DNA of 51,767 bases, taken from a virus. Location: IMG/VR virus record IMGVR_UViG_3300032213_001715, positions 1-51,767 of that record; one strand, 5' to 3'. A program made the translations under genes and the position numbers. This document shows, in pieces, positions 1 through 7,600 of this stretch (position 1 is its first letter; each line of letters opens with the position of its first letter). The notes beneath the pieces were generated by a model that was not told the origin of the DNA, did no database searches, and saw only the letters and a list, made by a program, of their open reading frames with translations.

Positions 1-809
1 GTAAATACAATATCAAAGTGGTCTGTATAAGGAGAAAAATCAAAATCTTCAGCCGGTGAACAATGGAACTCTGCTCTCTTATCTGTTTCAAAGAATCCAT
101 TATGTTTTTTATACCATTCCGCCTGTTGATTATAGATAGGATGGTTTTCTTTTCTCGGGTCAATACCTACATAATGCTCACCATATTCAGATGCAAAGAA
201 ACCTGCTACTCTATCTCCCCAACCTGCTGAGAAATCCAATACATTCTTACACTCTAAGTAATCATATAATGCTTTCGCCACATTTGGTTTGAATTGTGCA
301 CAAATATACTTTCTTAATCCTAAACAGGTTCTTAATGAGTTTCTATCAATCTCATCAAACTTAAGTGTATATAACCCACCCATAAGTGAAACCATAAACT
401 CTTTTGTTTCCCAAGTTCTTTTTGGTCCTGGTGAAACAGTTCCGTCTACACTCCAACGATTTGATTGCTGGAAATAGTTAGATGCTTCATTACCTATGTT
501 GTTTCTACTAAAGTATTGTTGTTTACCTCTGAATGTTATTGGATATCTACTCTCCGATGCTTTTCTAGGAAACCATTCTCCTTCTTTAAGTAAATCTGCC
601 CACCAAGTTCCTTTTAATTTTTTATATGAATCCAATGCATCTTTTTCTGATATTTCAGCATAAGGAATAGGATACTCCATAAGAATAGTTGCTAATGTTT
701 CTTTAACATCATCTATAGCAAATGTAGTTTTAATGTAAGTCCAATCTTCTTTTGGTATATGAAGATACGGCTCCATTCCTTTGTATTTATCTAAATAATC
801 TATATACAT
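1..809 (-). CDS. SAM-dependent methyltransferase, 3' end cut by window edge
   Basis: The reading frame is open from an ATG at 807-809 to the window edge, giving 269 codons without a stop. I translated it by hand. A Rossmann-type class I methyltransferase core begins near residue 190: motif I reads VLDFSAGWGDRVAGF, followed by an acidic strand-2 end (YVGIDPR), then AEDFDF, and at the edge FDIVF. In amino-methyltransferases that last element normally runs into a (D/S/N)PP(Y/F) motif, which here would lie beyond the window. The preceding ~190 residues are unassigned and contain several Trp/Tyr-rich stretches. It starts 11 bases after the PLP-enzyme gene, so the two are very likely co-transcribed. 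The methyl acceptor (DNA base, nucleotide or other) cannot be told from what is visible. Methyltransferase assignment is firm, substrate unknown. Confidence 0.8.
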   Translation of the reverse strand, partial: MYIDYLDKYKGMEPYLHIPKEDWTYIKTTFAIDDVKETLATILMEYPIPYAEISEKDALDSYKKLKGTWWADLLKEGEWFPRKASESRYPITFRGKQQYFSRNNIGNEASNYFQQSNRWSVDGTVSPGPKRTWETKEFMVSLMGGLYTLKFDEIDRNSLRTCLGLRKYICAQFKPNVAKALYDYLECKNVLDFSAGWGDRVAGFFASEYGEHYVGIDPRKENHPIYNQQAEWYKKHNGFFETDKRAEFHCSPAEDFDFSPYTDHFDIVF

Positions 810-820
810 AATTTTTATTT

Positions 821-1588
821 TTAAGCTCCTACATTCCAAAATAATGAACCGGGTGATGCCATTTCTTTAATATGTTTCCACGCCTTACTATCATATGTTA
901 ATGAAGATGGAAATGGAGGTCGTTCATTTATCGGACAATCTTTATGAAAAGGCATTCGTTTTGGAATTGTTATAGCTCTGCCCATTTCTTCTGCGGTAGT
1001 ACCATGCCCAATTTGAACACCATATACTTTTGCTTCAGGCCATGCCATTTGTAATCCTCTACTCAATACTCCACTGCTCATCACACTCCAAACTTCTTTT
1101 GGTTCTATTAATAATCCTTTAGCAAAGTTTGCAATAGTTTGAACTATAATTGGATGGTCTAATCCAAATGGTAAACACATAGTTTTATCCCACCCTAATC
1201 CCTGTCTATCTCTAGCTCTTTTATTTATAACTGTCAACATTCCCATAGGAACTTGATTAATTTCAGCACCCAATGCTTCTGATTGTTGTGTTAATTCAGT
1301 TTTTTCATCGCTATCGGGAACATAGATAATTGCTTTCTTTCCCAAATCTTTACACACATATGCGAGAGCAAGTTGTGCATATCCTTGTCTAGGTGAAGCA
1401 TACACCCAATTTTCTATTTCAGGAAAACGTAAAACATAATTATAAGCTGCTCTTCTCTTAGTTCCACCTGGTAGTAAATCTTCTCTAACTACATTTATAC
1501 CTTCTATATTTTCAATTACAATAGATGGTAGATTAATTTCAGTATCCAACTGCTTATAATCAAAATCAAAAAAATCAAATTGTTTCAT
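821..1588 (-). CDS. PLP-dependent enzyme, fold type II (ACC deaminase / D-cysteine desulfhydrase-like)
   Basis: The 255-aa product resembles tryptophan-synthase-beta-fold PLP enzymes. PGGTKRRAAYNYV (about residues 41-53) matches the GGNKxRK segment of the ACC deaminase/D-cysteine desulfhydrase branch, where the Lys carries PLP. The next block (ASPRQGYAQLALAYVCKDLG) occupies the place of the SNHxxQ/A substrate-binding loop, though with SPRQG instead of SNH. It is shorter than the usual 320-340 aa and the Gly-rich phosphate loop is altered (SSGVLSRGLQ). The enzyme may therefore act on an unusual substrate or be degenerate. Its start codon overlaps the end of the upstream membrane-protein gene by 14 bases, and the methyltransferase gene follows after 11 bases. 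Family is fairly sure; reaction is not known. Confidence 0.75.
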   Translation of the reverse strand: MKQFDFFDFDYKQLDTEINLPSIVIENIEGINVVREDLLPGGTKRRAAYNYVLRFPEIENWVYASPRQGYAQLALAYVCKDLGKKAIIYVPDSDEKTELTQQSEALGAEINQVPMGMLTVINKRARDRQGLGWDKTMCLPFGLDHPIIVQTIANFAKGLLIEPKEVWSVMSSGVLSRGLQMAWPEAKVYGVQIGHGTTAEEMGRAITIPKRMPFHKDCPINERPPFPSSLTYDSKAWKHIKEMASPGSLFWNVGA

Positions 1589-1859
1589 TTAGTGCTTCTT
1601 TTTTTTTGAAGTATTTTAGTATTATAATTTTACCAAAAGAGCCTGATAATAAAAACAATATAATTGTTAACCAATCACCTTTAAGAAAACTATCTACAGA
1701 CCAAGCAGTTGATGCTATCCAAAATAATGTTTGTATATTGAATAGTATTACGGATTTTGTTATATTATTTTCAACAACCCATTTAATTTCTAATACTTTA
1801 AAAACTGCTAAGGCTATTTGAGAAAAAATTACAAATCCGTAAACTATATATGGATGCAT
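1575..1859 (-). CDS. small membrane protein (94 aa), unknown function
   Basis: The product has three hydrophobic stretches, at about residues 4-24, 36-55 and 62-84, separated by short polar turns. It ends in a Lys-rich tail (KYFKKKEALNETI), which suggests an inner-membrane protein with a cytoplasmic C terminus. No family is recognised. Its ATG shares one base with the TAA of the clamp-loader gene (TAATG), and its 3' end overlaps the PLP-enzyme start by 14 bases, so it is translationally coupled on both sides. In T4 the clamp-loader small subunit (gp62) follows gp44; this protein does not resemble gp62. Confidence 0.6.
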   Translation of the reverse strand: MHPYIVYGFVIFSQIALAVFKVLEIKWVVENNITKSVILFNIQTLFWIASTAWSVDSFLKGDWLTIILFLLSGSFGKIIILKYFKKKEALNETI

Positions 1860-2806
1860 TATTTAGATAAAATTTGTAATACAACAATTATACCTGCCAT
1901 AAATTGTATTTCTTTATCAACTACCAACGCATCTTTTGAGGTTGCCTCAGCTAATGCTTGAATCACAGGTGCGGTATTACCTTTTGCATAATCATCCAAT
2001 TTATCATATAAGTAAGAATATGTATCGGTAAAATCAGTTACTCTGTTATCAGCAACTAATTGTCTAACGTTCATAAACTTATTTCTAAGTTCATCTTTTG
2101 ATTTAAGTATCTCCACTAATTTAATACGGAAATCAGAATCTACAATCGTAGCACTATCCGTTTTCAAAACACCCGCTACACAAGCTAATTGGCAAGTGTT
2201 GATAATTTTTCTAATATCAGGATAATAACCATCTACGATAGGAACTAAATCAGATGGGTTAAACTGAATATCCTCTTTTTTTAATATATTTGCAATCTGA
2301 ATTGCTACATCTTTTTTAGTTGGAGGTGTAATTGCAAATGATTGGCATCTACTTTGGATAGGTAAAATGATTTTTTCAATATAGTTACAGGTTAAAATAA
2401 ATCTACAATGTCTACTAAATGTTTCCATTAAGTTTCTTAACAATGCCTGTGCGTTTGGAGTCATATAATCAAACTCATCTAAGATAACAATCTTATATTT
2501 TTTAAAACCAACACCACTTGCAAAGTTTTTAACCTTATTTCTAACCGTATCAACATTGTTCTCATCCGATGCATTGATAATCATAACATCAGATTCTATG
2601 TTTTTTACAATTAATTTAGCTAAAGTAGTCTTACCTGTTCCCGCTTTACCAAAAAACAAAAGGTGGGGGATATCACCACTTTCGATATATCCCTTTACCT
2701 TTGCTTTAAGATTTTCATTACCTACATAATCATCTAACTCTGTAGGTCTATACTTCTCAACCCAAAGTGAATGAACTTGTTCTTCGTTTTGTTCAAAAAA
2801 ACTCAT
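1859..2806 (-). CDS. gp44: DNA polymerase clamp loader, large subunit (T4 gp44-like AAA+ ATPase)
   Basis: This AAA+ ATPase would load the sliding clamp onto primer-template DNA for the phage polymerase. Visible motifs are Walker A GKAGTGKT (residues 53-60), Walker B ILDEFD (108-113), sensor 1 around LTCNY (138-142), and the SRC arginine-finger motif (152-154) typical of RFC/gp44 subunits. The N-terminal WVEKYRPTELDDYVG segment is also classical for RFC-family proteins. At 315 aa it is the normal length for gp44. It follows the clamp gene after 18 bases. T4 needs a second subunit, gp62, in a 4:1 complex; none is recognisable in this window, so it is either elsewhere, too diverged to see, or absent. 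Confidence 0.93.
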   Translation of the reverse strand: MSFFEQNEEQVHSLWVEKYRPTELDDYVGNENLKAKVKGYIESGDIPHLLFFGKAGTGKTTLAKLIVKNIESDVMIINASDENNVDTVRNKVKNFASGVGFKKYKIVILDEFDYMTPNAQALLRNLMETFSRHCRFILTCNYIEKIILPIQSRCQSFAITPPTKKDVAIQIANILKKEDIQFNPSDLVPIVDGYYPDIRKIINTCQLACVAGVLKTDSATIVDSDFRIKLVEILKSKDELRNKFMNVRQLVADNRVTDFTDTYSYLYDKLDDYAKGNTAPVIQALAEATSKDALVVDKEIQFMAGIIVVLQILSK

Positions 2807-2824
2807 ACTTTGTTTGGATTAAGA

Positions 2825-3541
2825 TTAAGATAATTGTACTTCTACTAAATAGTATGATGAGGTAAACCCATCTACTGCAAATTCAACATGAGATAATCCA
2901 TCTTTAGATACCGCTAAAGTAGCTTTGTTTGCTTCTTTATTAGCAGAAAGGATTTCTTTAAAGTATTTTGCAGAGAATGAAATTGGTTTAACTTCTCCAT
3001 CATAATTATCGTTTACTACTAATTCAACTCTATTGGTGTTAATATTAGAATATCCGATAACAATTTTTAATTTACCTTTTTCTGTTAATACAGTAAAGTT
3101 ATCAATATCACTCAATGCAGATTTTGCTTTAATGAATTTTTCAATAAAGTTTGAATCCATATCAATTACGATATTAAATTCAGGTAATTGTTTTAATTCA
3201 GGTACATTTGGGATTACTGCTAAATCCGCTAATTGGTACTGAACTGCTGTAGAATCGGAAGTTAATGAAAGAGATATTGGTTTTTCTTCTACTTTCTTTA
3301 ATGTTAAATTAACATCATTTCCTAAAACGTTCAATAAACTTTTTAAGGTGTTTGTGTTGTAAACACCAATGCTAGAATCTTCAAATTCAAATTCATTTAG
3401 TGTAACTAAACCCAAAACAGTTTTATCATCTGAAATAAATCTAGTACTTAATGTTTTGTTTTCTGAATTCCATTGTACTGATTCTACTAATCCCGCTAAG
3501 TTATATTTTGAAATAAAGCGGCTCAATCGATTTTTGTCCAT
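2825..3541 (-). CDS. gp45: sliding clamp (T4 gp45-like processivity factor)
   Basis: The 238-aa product matches the length (228 aa in T4) and context of gp45. It lies directly between the polymerase and clamp-loader genes. The sequence shows alternating beta-strand/helix character with the end segment FSSSYYLVEVQLS-like in which the last strand closes the ring, but there are no catalytic motifs. In T4 the trimeric clamp tethers the polymerase and is also the co-activator of late transcription, working with gp33 and gp55. That second role matters here because the structural genes carry a distinct late-type promoter motif. It has its own strong Bacteroidota-type promoter at 3579-3610, immediately after the polymerase stop codon. 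Assignment is from resemblance and synteny. Confidence 0.88.
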   Translation of the reverse strand: MDKNRLSRFISKYNLAGLVESVQWNSENKTLSTRFISDDKTVLGLVTLNEFEFEDSSIGVYNTNTLKSLLNVLGNDVNLTLKKVEEKPISLSLTSDSTAVQYQLADLAVIPNVPELKQLPEFNIVIDMDSNFIEKFIKAKSALSDIDNFTVLTEKGKLKIVIGYSNINTNRVELVVNDNYDGEVKPISFSAKYFKEILSANKEANKATLAVSKDGLSHVEFAVDGFTSSYYLVEVQLS

Positions 3542-3578
3542 AATAATTGTTATTTGTTTTAAATTGTTTTATATATTG

Positions 3579-3610
3579 TAAAGATACGAATTTTATTGGT
3601 AATTACCAAA
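3579..3610 (-). promoter_or_regulatory. Bacteroidota-type promoter for sliding clamp
   Basis: On the coding strand this reads TTTGG (3606-3610), 19 bases, then TATCTTTA (3579-3586), fitting the Bacteroidota -33 TTTG / -7 TAnnTTTG consensus. The -33 box abuts the polymerase stop codon and lies in a perfect 14-base palindrome, TTGGTAATTACCAA. The leader to the clamp ATG is about 35 bases. Confidence 0.8.
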
Positions 3611-6145
3611 TTAAAATGAGAAAAATTTATCAGATTTGGTTAATTTTAATTGTAGAGTGCCCCATCCTAAAGCCTTATAAAAATCATCCAATTTGTTCTG
3701 CATTTCATGCTCAAAAATCTTATCATAATCAATGTAATTTTTGATAAAAGTTTCTATTACTTCCGGGTCATCTGCTCCCTTAAATGCTATAGTATCCAAT
3801 CCTAAAGGATTTTGTTTAAGATATACCCATTTCATTTTATCACCATTTCTCATAGGTGAATATTTGAACCCACAATTAAAGTGTTTCAATAATTGATTAT
3901 AAGTCCATGCTGCTTTAACGTGTGCAGGAGTTCCTTTTAGGAATTGAAACATAGCTCCTTTTTCAGGGGTATATTTTGATAATTCTTTTACTGAACTACT
4001 TTTTGCAATATTATATGGTTTAACCAAAGGTAATGAAGTTTTGAATGTTAAAATTCTTTCAGTTATAATTTCTTTACCATCCCCTTTTAGAATATCAATA
4101 AGCGTTTGTTTCATAAAAACTTTAAAAGATTGTGGGAATGAAGAACGAACTACATCCAATCCTTTTACTTGCAGTTGGTCACATTTAATACCATTTTCTG
4201 CAATAATCCATTGTGCATATCTTTTCTTTGCTACCCAAAATCCTGCTTTAGATACAAACTCTTTTTTAATCTGTAATCTATGTACATCAATATTAAACGC
4301 TTTTGAAGCCAACATATCATAAAAGTTGTTTAAGAAATTTTGGCTTTCTCCTGCAATAGCATCTACCTTTAACGCAATTTCATCATCACTTTCATTTTTC
4401 CAATTAGGAAATCTATGGTCTAATAAAGGAACTGATGAAAAGAATACGGAATCGGTATCGATGTATATGTTATAATCCACATCATTTGTTCCTAATTCTT
4501 TATTATATTTAATATTCAACATATTAGCGGTATTCTTAATTACAGTTTGACCTGTTGTAGTTACCGCTTCTGCGTTATCAATATCATAGAATCTAAATGA
4601 AGGTAATCCTAATACACCATATAGTGAGTTCAATAAAATCTTTTGTACCAATTGCCTTTTAGCATAGAAAGCATATTGTTCTGCATCACCTGCTTCACCA
4701 TACTTTTTCTCTAACTTACGATACTCAACCCTTTTTTGAAACCACTCTTCCAAAATTGCAGGAATACATCCTACTTTATCAGTTCTATATACTACTCCAT
4801 TTGATGATACGGAATAATTATTATCTTTTATAAATTGTTGAAATTTATCTCTTTGAACAGTCTTACCCATAATGGTATAACTTTCATCCAAACCTTTAAC
4901 ATATCGTTCTATATCCCAATCATCTACTTTAGCCATTTTAGTTTCAGGAGAAATATTCAAACTCATAATGATTGATGGGTATAGTGATGTTAAATCCAAA
5001 TCATAAATCCAATCATGCTTCCCAACAATAGGGTCTTTAACATATGCACCAATAAATTTTTCATCCTTTGCACCCTCCGCAATACCTCCACTTTCTCGCA
5101 TCGAATCCAACATTCTATCGGAATCTTCTTTTTTTAATTTGTTTGATGCTACCAATCCTCTTTGTCTAAGAAAACATAAAAGTGCACCTTCCATAATTCT
5201 ACCCGCAAAAATAAAATCATCATACGCAATGTGTCCGGCGTGACAGATACCTCTTACTAATTCTATAAATTGTAGCTTCTTATCCATATCTACAATCAAC
5301 CGAACGTCTTCTAAGTTGTACTCAATGAATTTTTCAATATCATTTTTAAATAATTCATCTAAGTTACCGGTATATTCAACTTTACCTCTTCCTAATTCTA
5401 TTCTGGCAACCGTATCCAATCGATAGTTATCCAATTCTTTATAGTTATATTTTTGGTATAACGTAAGATAATCTAACGCAGAAACTCCACCTATAAACCA
5501 TCTTTTACGATATGGTGAAAAGAAAGTTTCTTTAATTGGTGATAATCGTTTTGCGTTCCTATCACCCAATACATTTTTTAAACGATTATAAAGATAGGGA
5601 ATATCAAAGAAATCAATATTCCATCCTGTTAAAATAGTTGGAGCAATTGATTCATATATGTTAAGAAATTTAGATAATAAGTTTGCCTCATTATCAAATG
5701 GGAGAATTTCCCTATTATCAGATTTTGAATGAGTTAATGCTCTATCTTTATCTAAAATTAATACATAATAAAAATCAGATACGGAATCATGCATAGCAAT
5801 AGAAGTAATTTCATTGGTCGCCTTTTCTGTATCAGGCATACCACTAATCATTTCTACCTCAATATCAAATGTTAATATTTTATGACCCTTAGATGGTATA
5901 TCGGAATCAGTATATAAATCCACCAACATACGGGTTACTTCCGGAACATCAGTTTCTAATAATCCTTCATCTTCTTTGGAATATTTAAATACCTTAGTTA
6001 ACCTTTCCCCATAAATACTTTCCCATTCTCCGTTTATAGCTGGTTTAAAAGCATATCGGTTATATGGAACGGTAAAATATCCCTTTACATCATCCCAAAT
6101 ATGGACAGTGTTTGTATTTCGTTGGTAATATATGTTTTGGTACAA
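3611..6145 (-). CDS. gp43: replicative DNA polymerase, family B (T4 gp43-like) with 3'-5' exonuclease
   Basis: This is the main replicase, 844 aa. The proofreading exonuclease shows Exo I FDIEVE (D94, E96), Exo II TGWNIDFFDIPYL (D181) and Exo III YNLED (Y276, D280). The polymerase shows motif A DLTSLYPSI (D384), motif B KILLNSLYG (K502 to G510) and motif C YIDTDS (D563, D565). A KKRYA element follows, typical of the KxY motif. All catalytic residues are intact. It begins 3 bases after the glycosyltransferase stop codon and is transcribed with it from the promoter at 7281-7312. The C terminus (KSDKFFSF) may carry a clamp-binding peptide, as in gp43. No intein or intron interrupts it, although such insertions are common in phage family B genes. 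Confidence 0.97.
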   Translation of the reverse strand: MYQNIYYQRNTNTVHIWDDVKGYFTVPYNRYAFKPAINGEWESIYGERLTKVFKYSKEDEGLLETDVPEVTRMLVDLYTDSDIPSKGHKILTFDIEVEMISGMPDTEKATNEITSIAMHDSVSDFYYVLILDKDRALTHSKSDNREILPFDNEANLLSKFLNIYESIAPTILTGWNIDFFDIPYLYNRLKNVLGDRNAKRLSPIKETFFSPYRKRWFIGGVSALDYLTLYQKYNYKELDNYRLDTVARIELGRGKVEYTGNLDELFKNDIEKFIEYNLEDVRLIVDMDKKLQFIELVRGICHAGHIAYDDFIFAGRIMEGALLCFLRQRGLVASNKLKKEDSDRMLDSMRESGGIAEGAKDEKFIGAYVKDPIVGKHDWIYDLDLTSLYPSIIMSLNISPETKMAKVDDWDIERYVKGLDESYTIMGKTVQRDKFQQFIKDNNYSVSSNGVVYRTDKVGCIPAILEEWFQKRVEYRKLEKKYGEAGDAEQYAFYAKRQLVQKILLNSLYGVLGLPSFRFYDIDNAEAVTTTGQTVIKNTANMLNIKYNKELGTNDVDYNIYIDTDSVFFSSVPLLDHRFPNWKNESDDEIALKVDAIAGESQNFLNNFYDMLASKAFNIDVHRLQIKKEFVSKAGFWVAKKRYAQWIIAENGIKCDQLQVKGLDVVRSSFPQSFKVFMKQTLIDILKGDGKEIITERILTFKTSLPLVKPYNIAKSSSVKELSKYTPEKGAMFQFLKGTPAHVKAAWTYNQLLKHFNCGFKYSPMRNGDKMKWVYLKQNPLGLDTIAFKGADDPEVIETFIKNYIDYDKIFEHEMQNKLDDFYKALGWGTLQLKLTKSDKFFSF

Positions 6146-6148
6146 ATT

Positions 6149-7258
6149 TTATTGGTTTAGTTGTAAATGTAATTCATCAATCATCTTGTCATCATTAGTG
6201 GATAACACTTTAGCTCTTTCTATACTTCTTAATTCATGCTCTCTTCTGTAGTTATCATCATTTAACATACAATCCAATAAATCAAAGAAATCTTTTTTGA
6301 ATTTCCAAAATATTCCGTTATTATCTATTTCTTTATAACATCCGGATTCTTGAAATATCATAGGTGTTCCATTCATCATACAATCTGTAGCGGCTACACT
6401 CCAACCATAATGAGTCTGCCTCATTTGGACACCTACCTTACATATTTGTAATTTTTTATAATATTCTTCTTTATCGCATTTTATTGTATCTATCCAAGGT
6501 TCTTCAGCAACTTCATTTAACTGAGGTAACCATACTTTGAAATCTTGCCTTCTTTCTCTGTATTCTCTCATTAATTCCATAAACTTTGGGAATCCTTTGT
6601 TTGCAATACATCTGTGATTGAATACAATAATGTTTTCTTTTTTATCAGAAGGTGTTTCTATAATTTTATTTTTATCAACACCTAAATTCCAAACAACTAA
6701 TTTTTGCCTAAGAATATTTAATACATCATCACTAAACCATTCTTTTGCTTCTTCAATAATCTTATCCTTTTGTTCCTGTGTATTTAAATAGCAAACTTTC
6801 ATTCGTGTAACTTGATACAAAGATACAACTAAATTTCTAAAATTAGCTAATCTATCTTCAGCATTACAACTTCTCATTTCAAACCAATGAGAATATCCAA
6901 CTATTTCTTTTTGTGTAAATCTAGCAACCTGAAACCAATCTGGCATATGAGAATATACCACATCATAATCCAACTCTTTTAATAATCTAATTATTTCTTT
7001 TGGAAATAATACTCGCATAGAAAGAATATTTCCACTAATATCTACAGTGTGTTGGGTTACATTTGGAAAATTTAATCTTCCTAAAGGTTTAGGCAAAATT
7101 AAGTGAAAGTAATAATTACCTCTTTGGTTTAAAGAATTAATGTGGTTATATATAACATCCACGAAAGAATCTTTTTCAAGATTCTTAAGGTTAGTTATGT
7201 TAGGTATAATCAATACCTTTCTTGCAGACTGAAAGTCTGGTATATTAAAGAAATTCAT
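6149..7258 (-). CDS. glycosyltransferase, GT-B fold, group 1-like
   Basis: The 369-aa protein has the two-domain layout of GT-B enzymes. The C-terminal donor-binding half carries IIVFNHRCIANKGFPKFMEL (about residues 214-233), the usual N/D-H-R-x(n)-KG signature. It also carries VGVQMRQTHYGWSVAATDCM followed by NGTPMIFQ, replacing the E-x7-E motif region of GT4 enzymes with a variant. No signal peptide is seen. It sits between thioredoxin and the replicative polymerase and is driven by its own host-type promoter. That suggests expression with replication genes and fits, without proving, a role in glycosylating phage DNA or a hypermodified base. A role in modifying host surface or virion proteins is possible. 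It is unlike T4 alpha- or beta-glucosyltransferase at the level I can compare. Confidence 0.8.
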   Translation of the reverse strand: MNFFNIPDFQSARKVLIIPNITNLKNLEKDSFVDVIYNHINSLNQRGNYYFHLILPKPLGRLNFPNVTQHTVDISGNILSMRVLFPKEIIRLLKELDYDVVYSHMPDWFQVARFTQKEIVGYSHWFEMRSCNAEDRLANFRNLVVSLYQVTRMKVCYLNTQEQKDKIIEEAKEWFSDDVLNILRQKLVVWNLGVDKNKIIETPSDKKENIIVFNHRCIANKGFPKFMELMREYRERRQDFKVWLPQLNEVAEEPWIDTIKCDKEEYYKKLQICKVGVQMRQTHYGWSVAATDCMMNGTPMIFQESGCYKEIDNNGIFWKFKKDFFDLLDCMLNDDNYRREHELRSIERAKVLSTNDDKMIDELHLQLNQ

Positions 7259-7280
7259 AATTCGTAACTTATTTATAAGT

Positions 7281-7312
7281 CAAAGATACAAAAAATCTTT
7301 GATATTACCAAA
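7281..7312 (-). promoter_or_regulatory. Bacteroidota-type promoter for glycosyltransferase and polymerase
   Basis: The coding strand reads TTTGG (7308-7312), 19 bases, TATCTTTG (7281-7288), an exact match to TAnnTTTG. It starts two bases after the thioredoxin stop and leaves a leader of roughly 18-20 bases before the ATG. An imperfect palindrome again surrounds the -33 box. Confidence 0.85.
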
Positions 7313-7314
7313 TT

Positions 7315-7578
7315 TTATGCCTTATATTCGTTGATTTTATTCTCATAGGTCATCTTTGCATTAACACCTGCTAACCTATCAACTTCAACTCCATCTTTTA
7401 CAAATACTACAGTTGGTACTGAACGTATTCCGTATTTAGATGCCTGTTCGTGGTCTACATCAACATCAATTGTTTCAAATACTACATCTGAATGTCCTGC
7501 TTTAATCCCTTCCATTACAGGTGCTAATGCTCTACACGGCCCACACCATACTGCCGAAAATCTTTTTACTTCTAACAT
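7315..7578 (-). CDS. thioredoxin
   Basis: This 87-aa thioredoxin-fold protein has the active site AVWCGPCRAL (Cys12 and Cys15) and the cis-Pro loop SVPTVVF. The body is a compact form of thioredoxin (E. coli Trx is 108 aa), lacking the first N-terminal strand-helix. It lies 22 bases after NrdA, so its expected job is to re-reduce the C-terminal cysteine pair of the phage ribonucleotide reductase. The cluster order NrdB-NrdA-Trx on the coding strand supports this. Confidence 0.92.
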   Translation of the reverse strand: MLEVKRFSAVWCGPCRALAPVMEGIKAGHSDVVFETIDVDVDHEQASKYGIRSVPTVVFVKDGVEVDRLAGVNAKMTYENKINEYKA

Positions 7579-7600
7579 GTCTTTATCTTTTATTTAAATA

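Noticed and set aside
530-770. TIKI/ChaN-like fold for the MFGTVHGN ... GESHVEL region of the giant protein (residues about 530-765 of the gene at 16797-21971)
   Set aside because: The GTxH and GExH patterns are suggestive, but spacing and flanking residues do not give a convincing family match by eye. The coordinates given are protein residues, not window bases.
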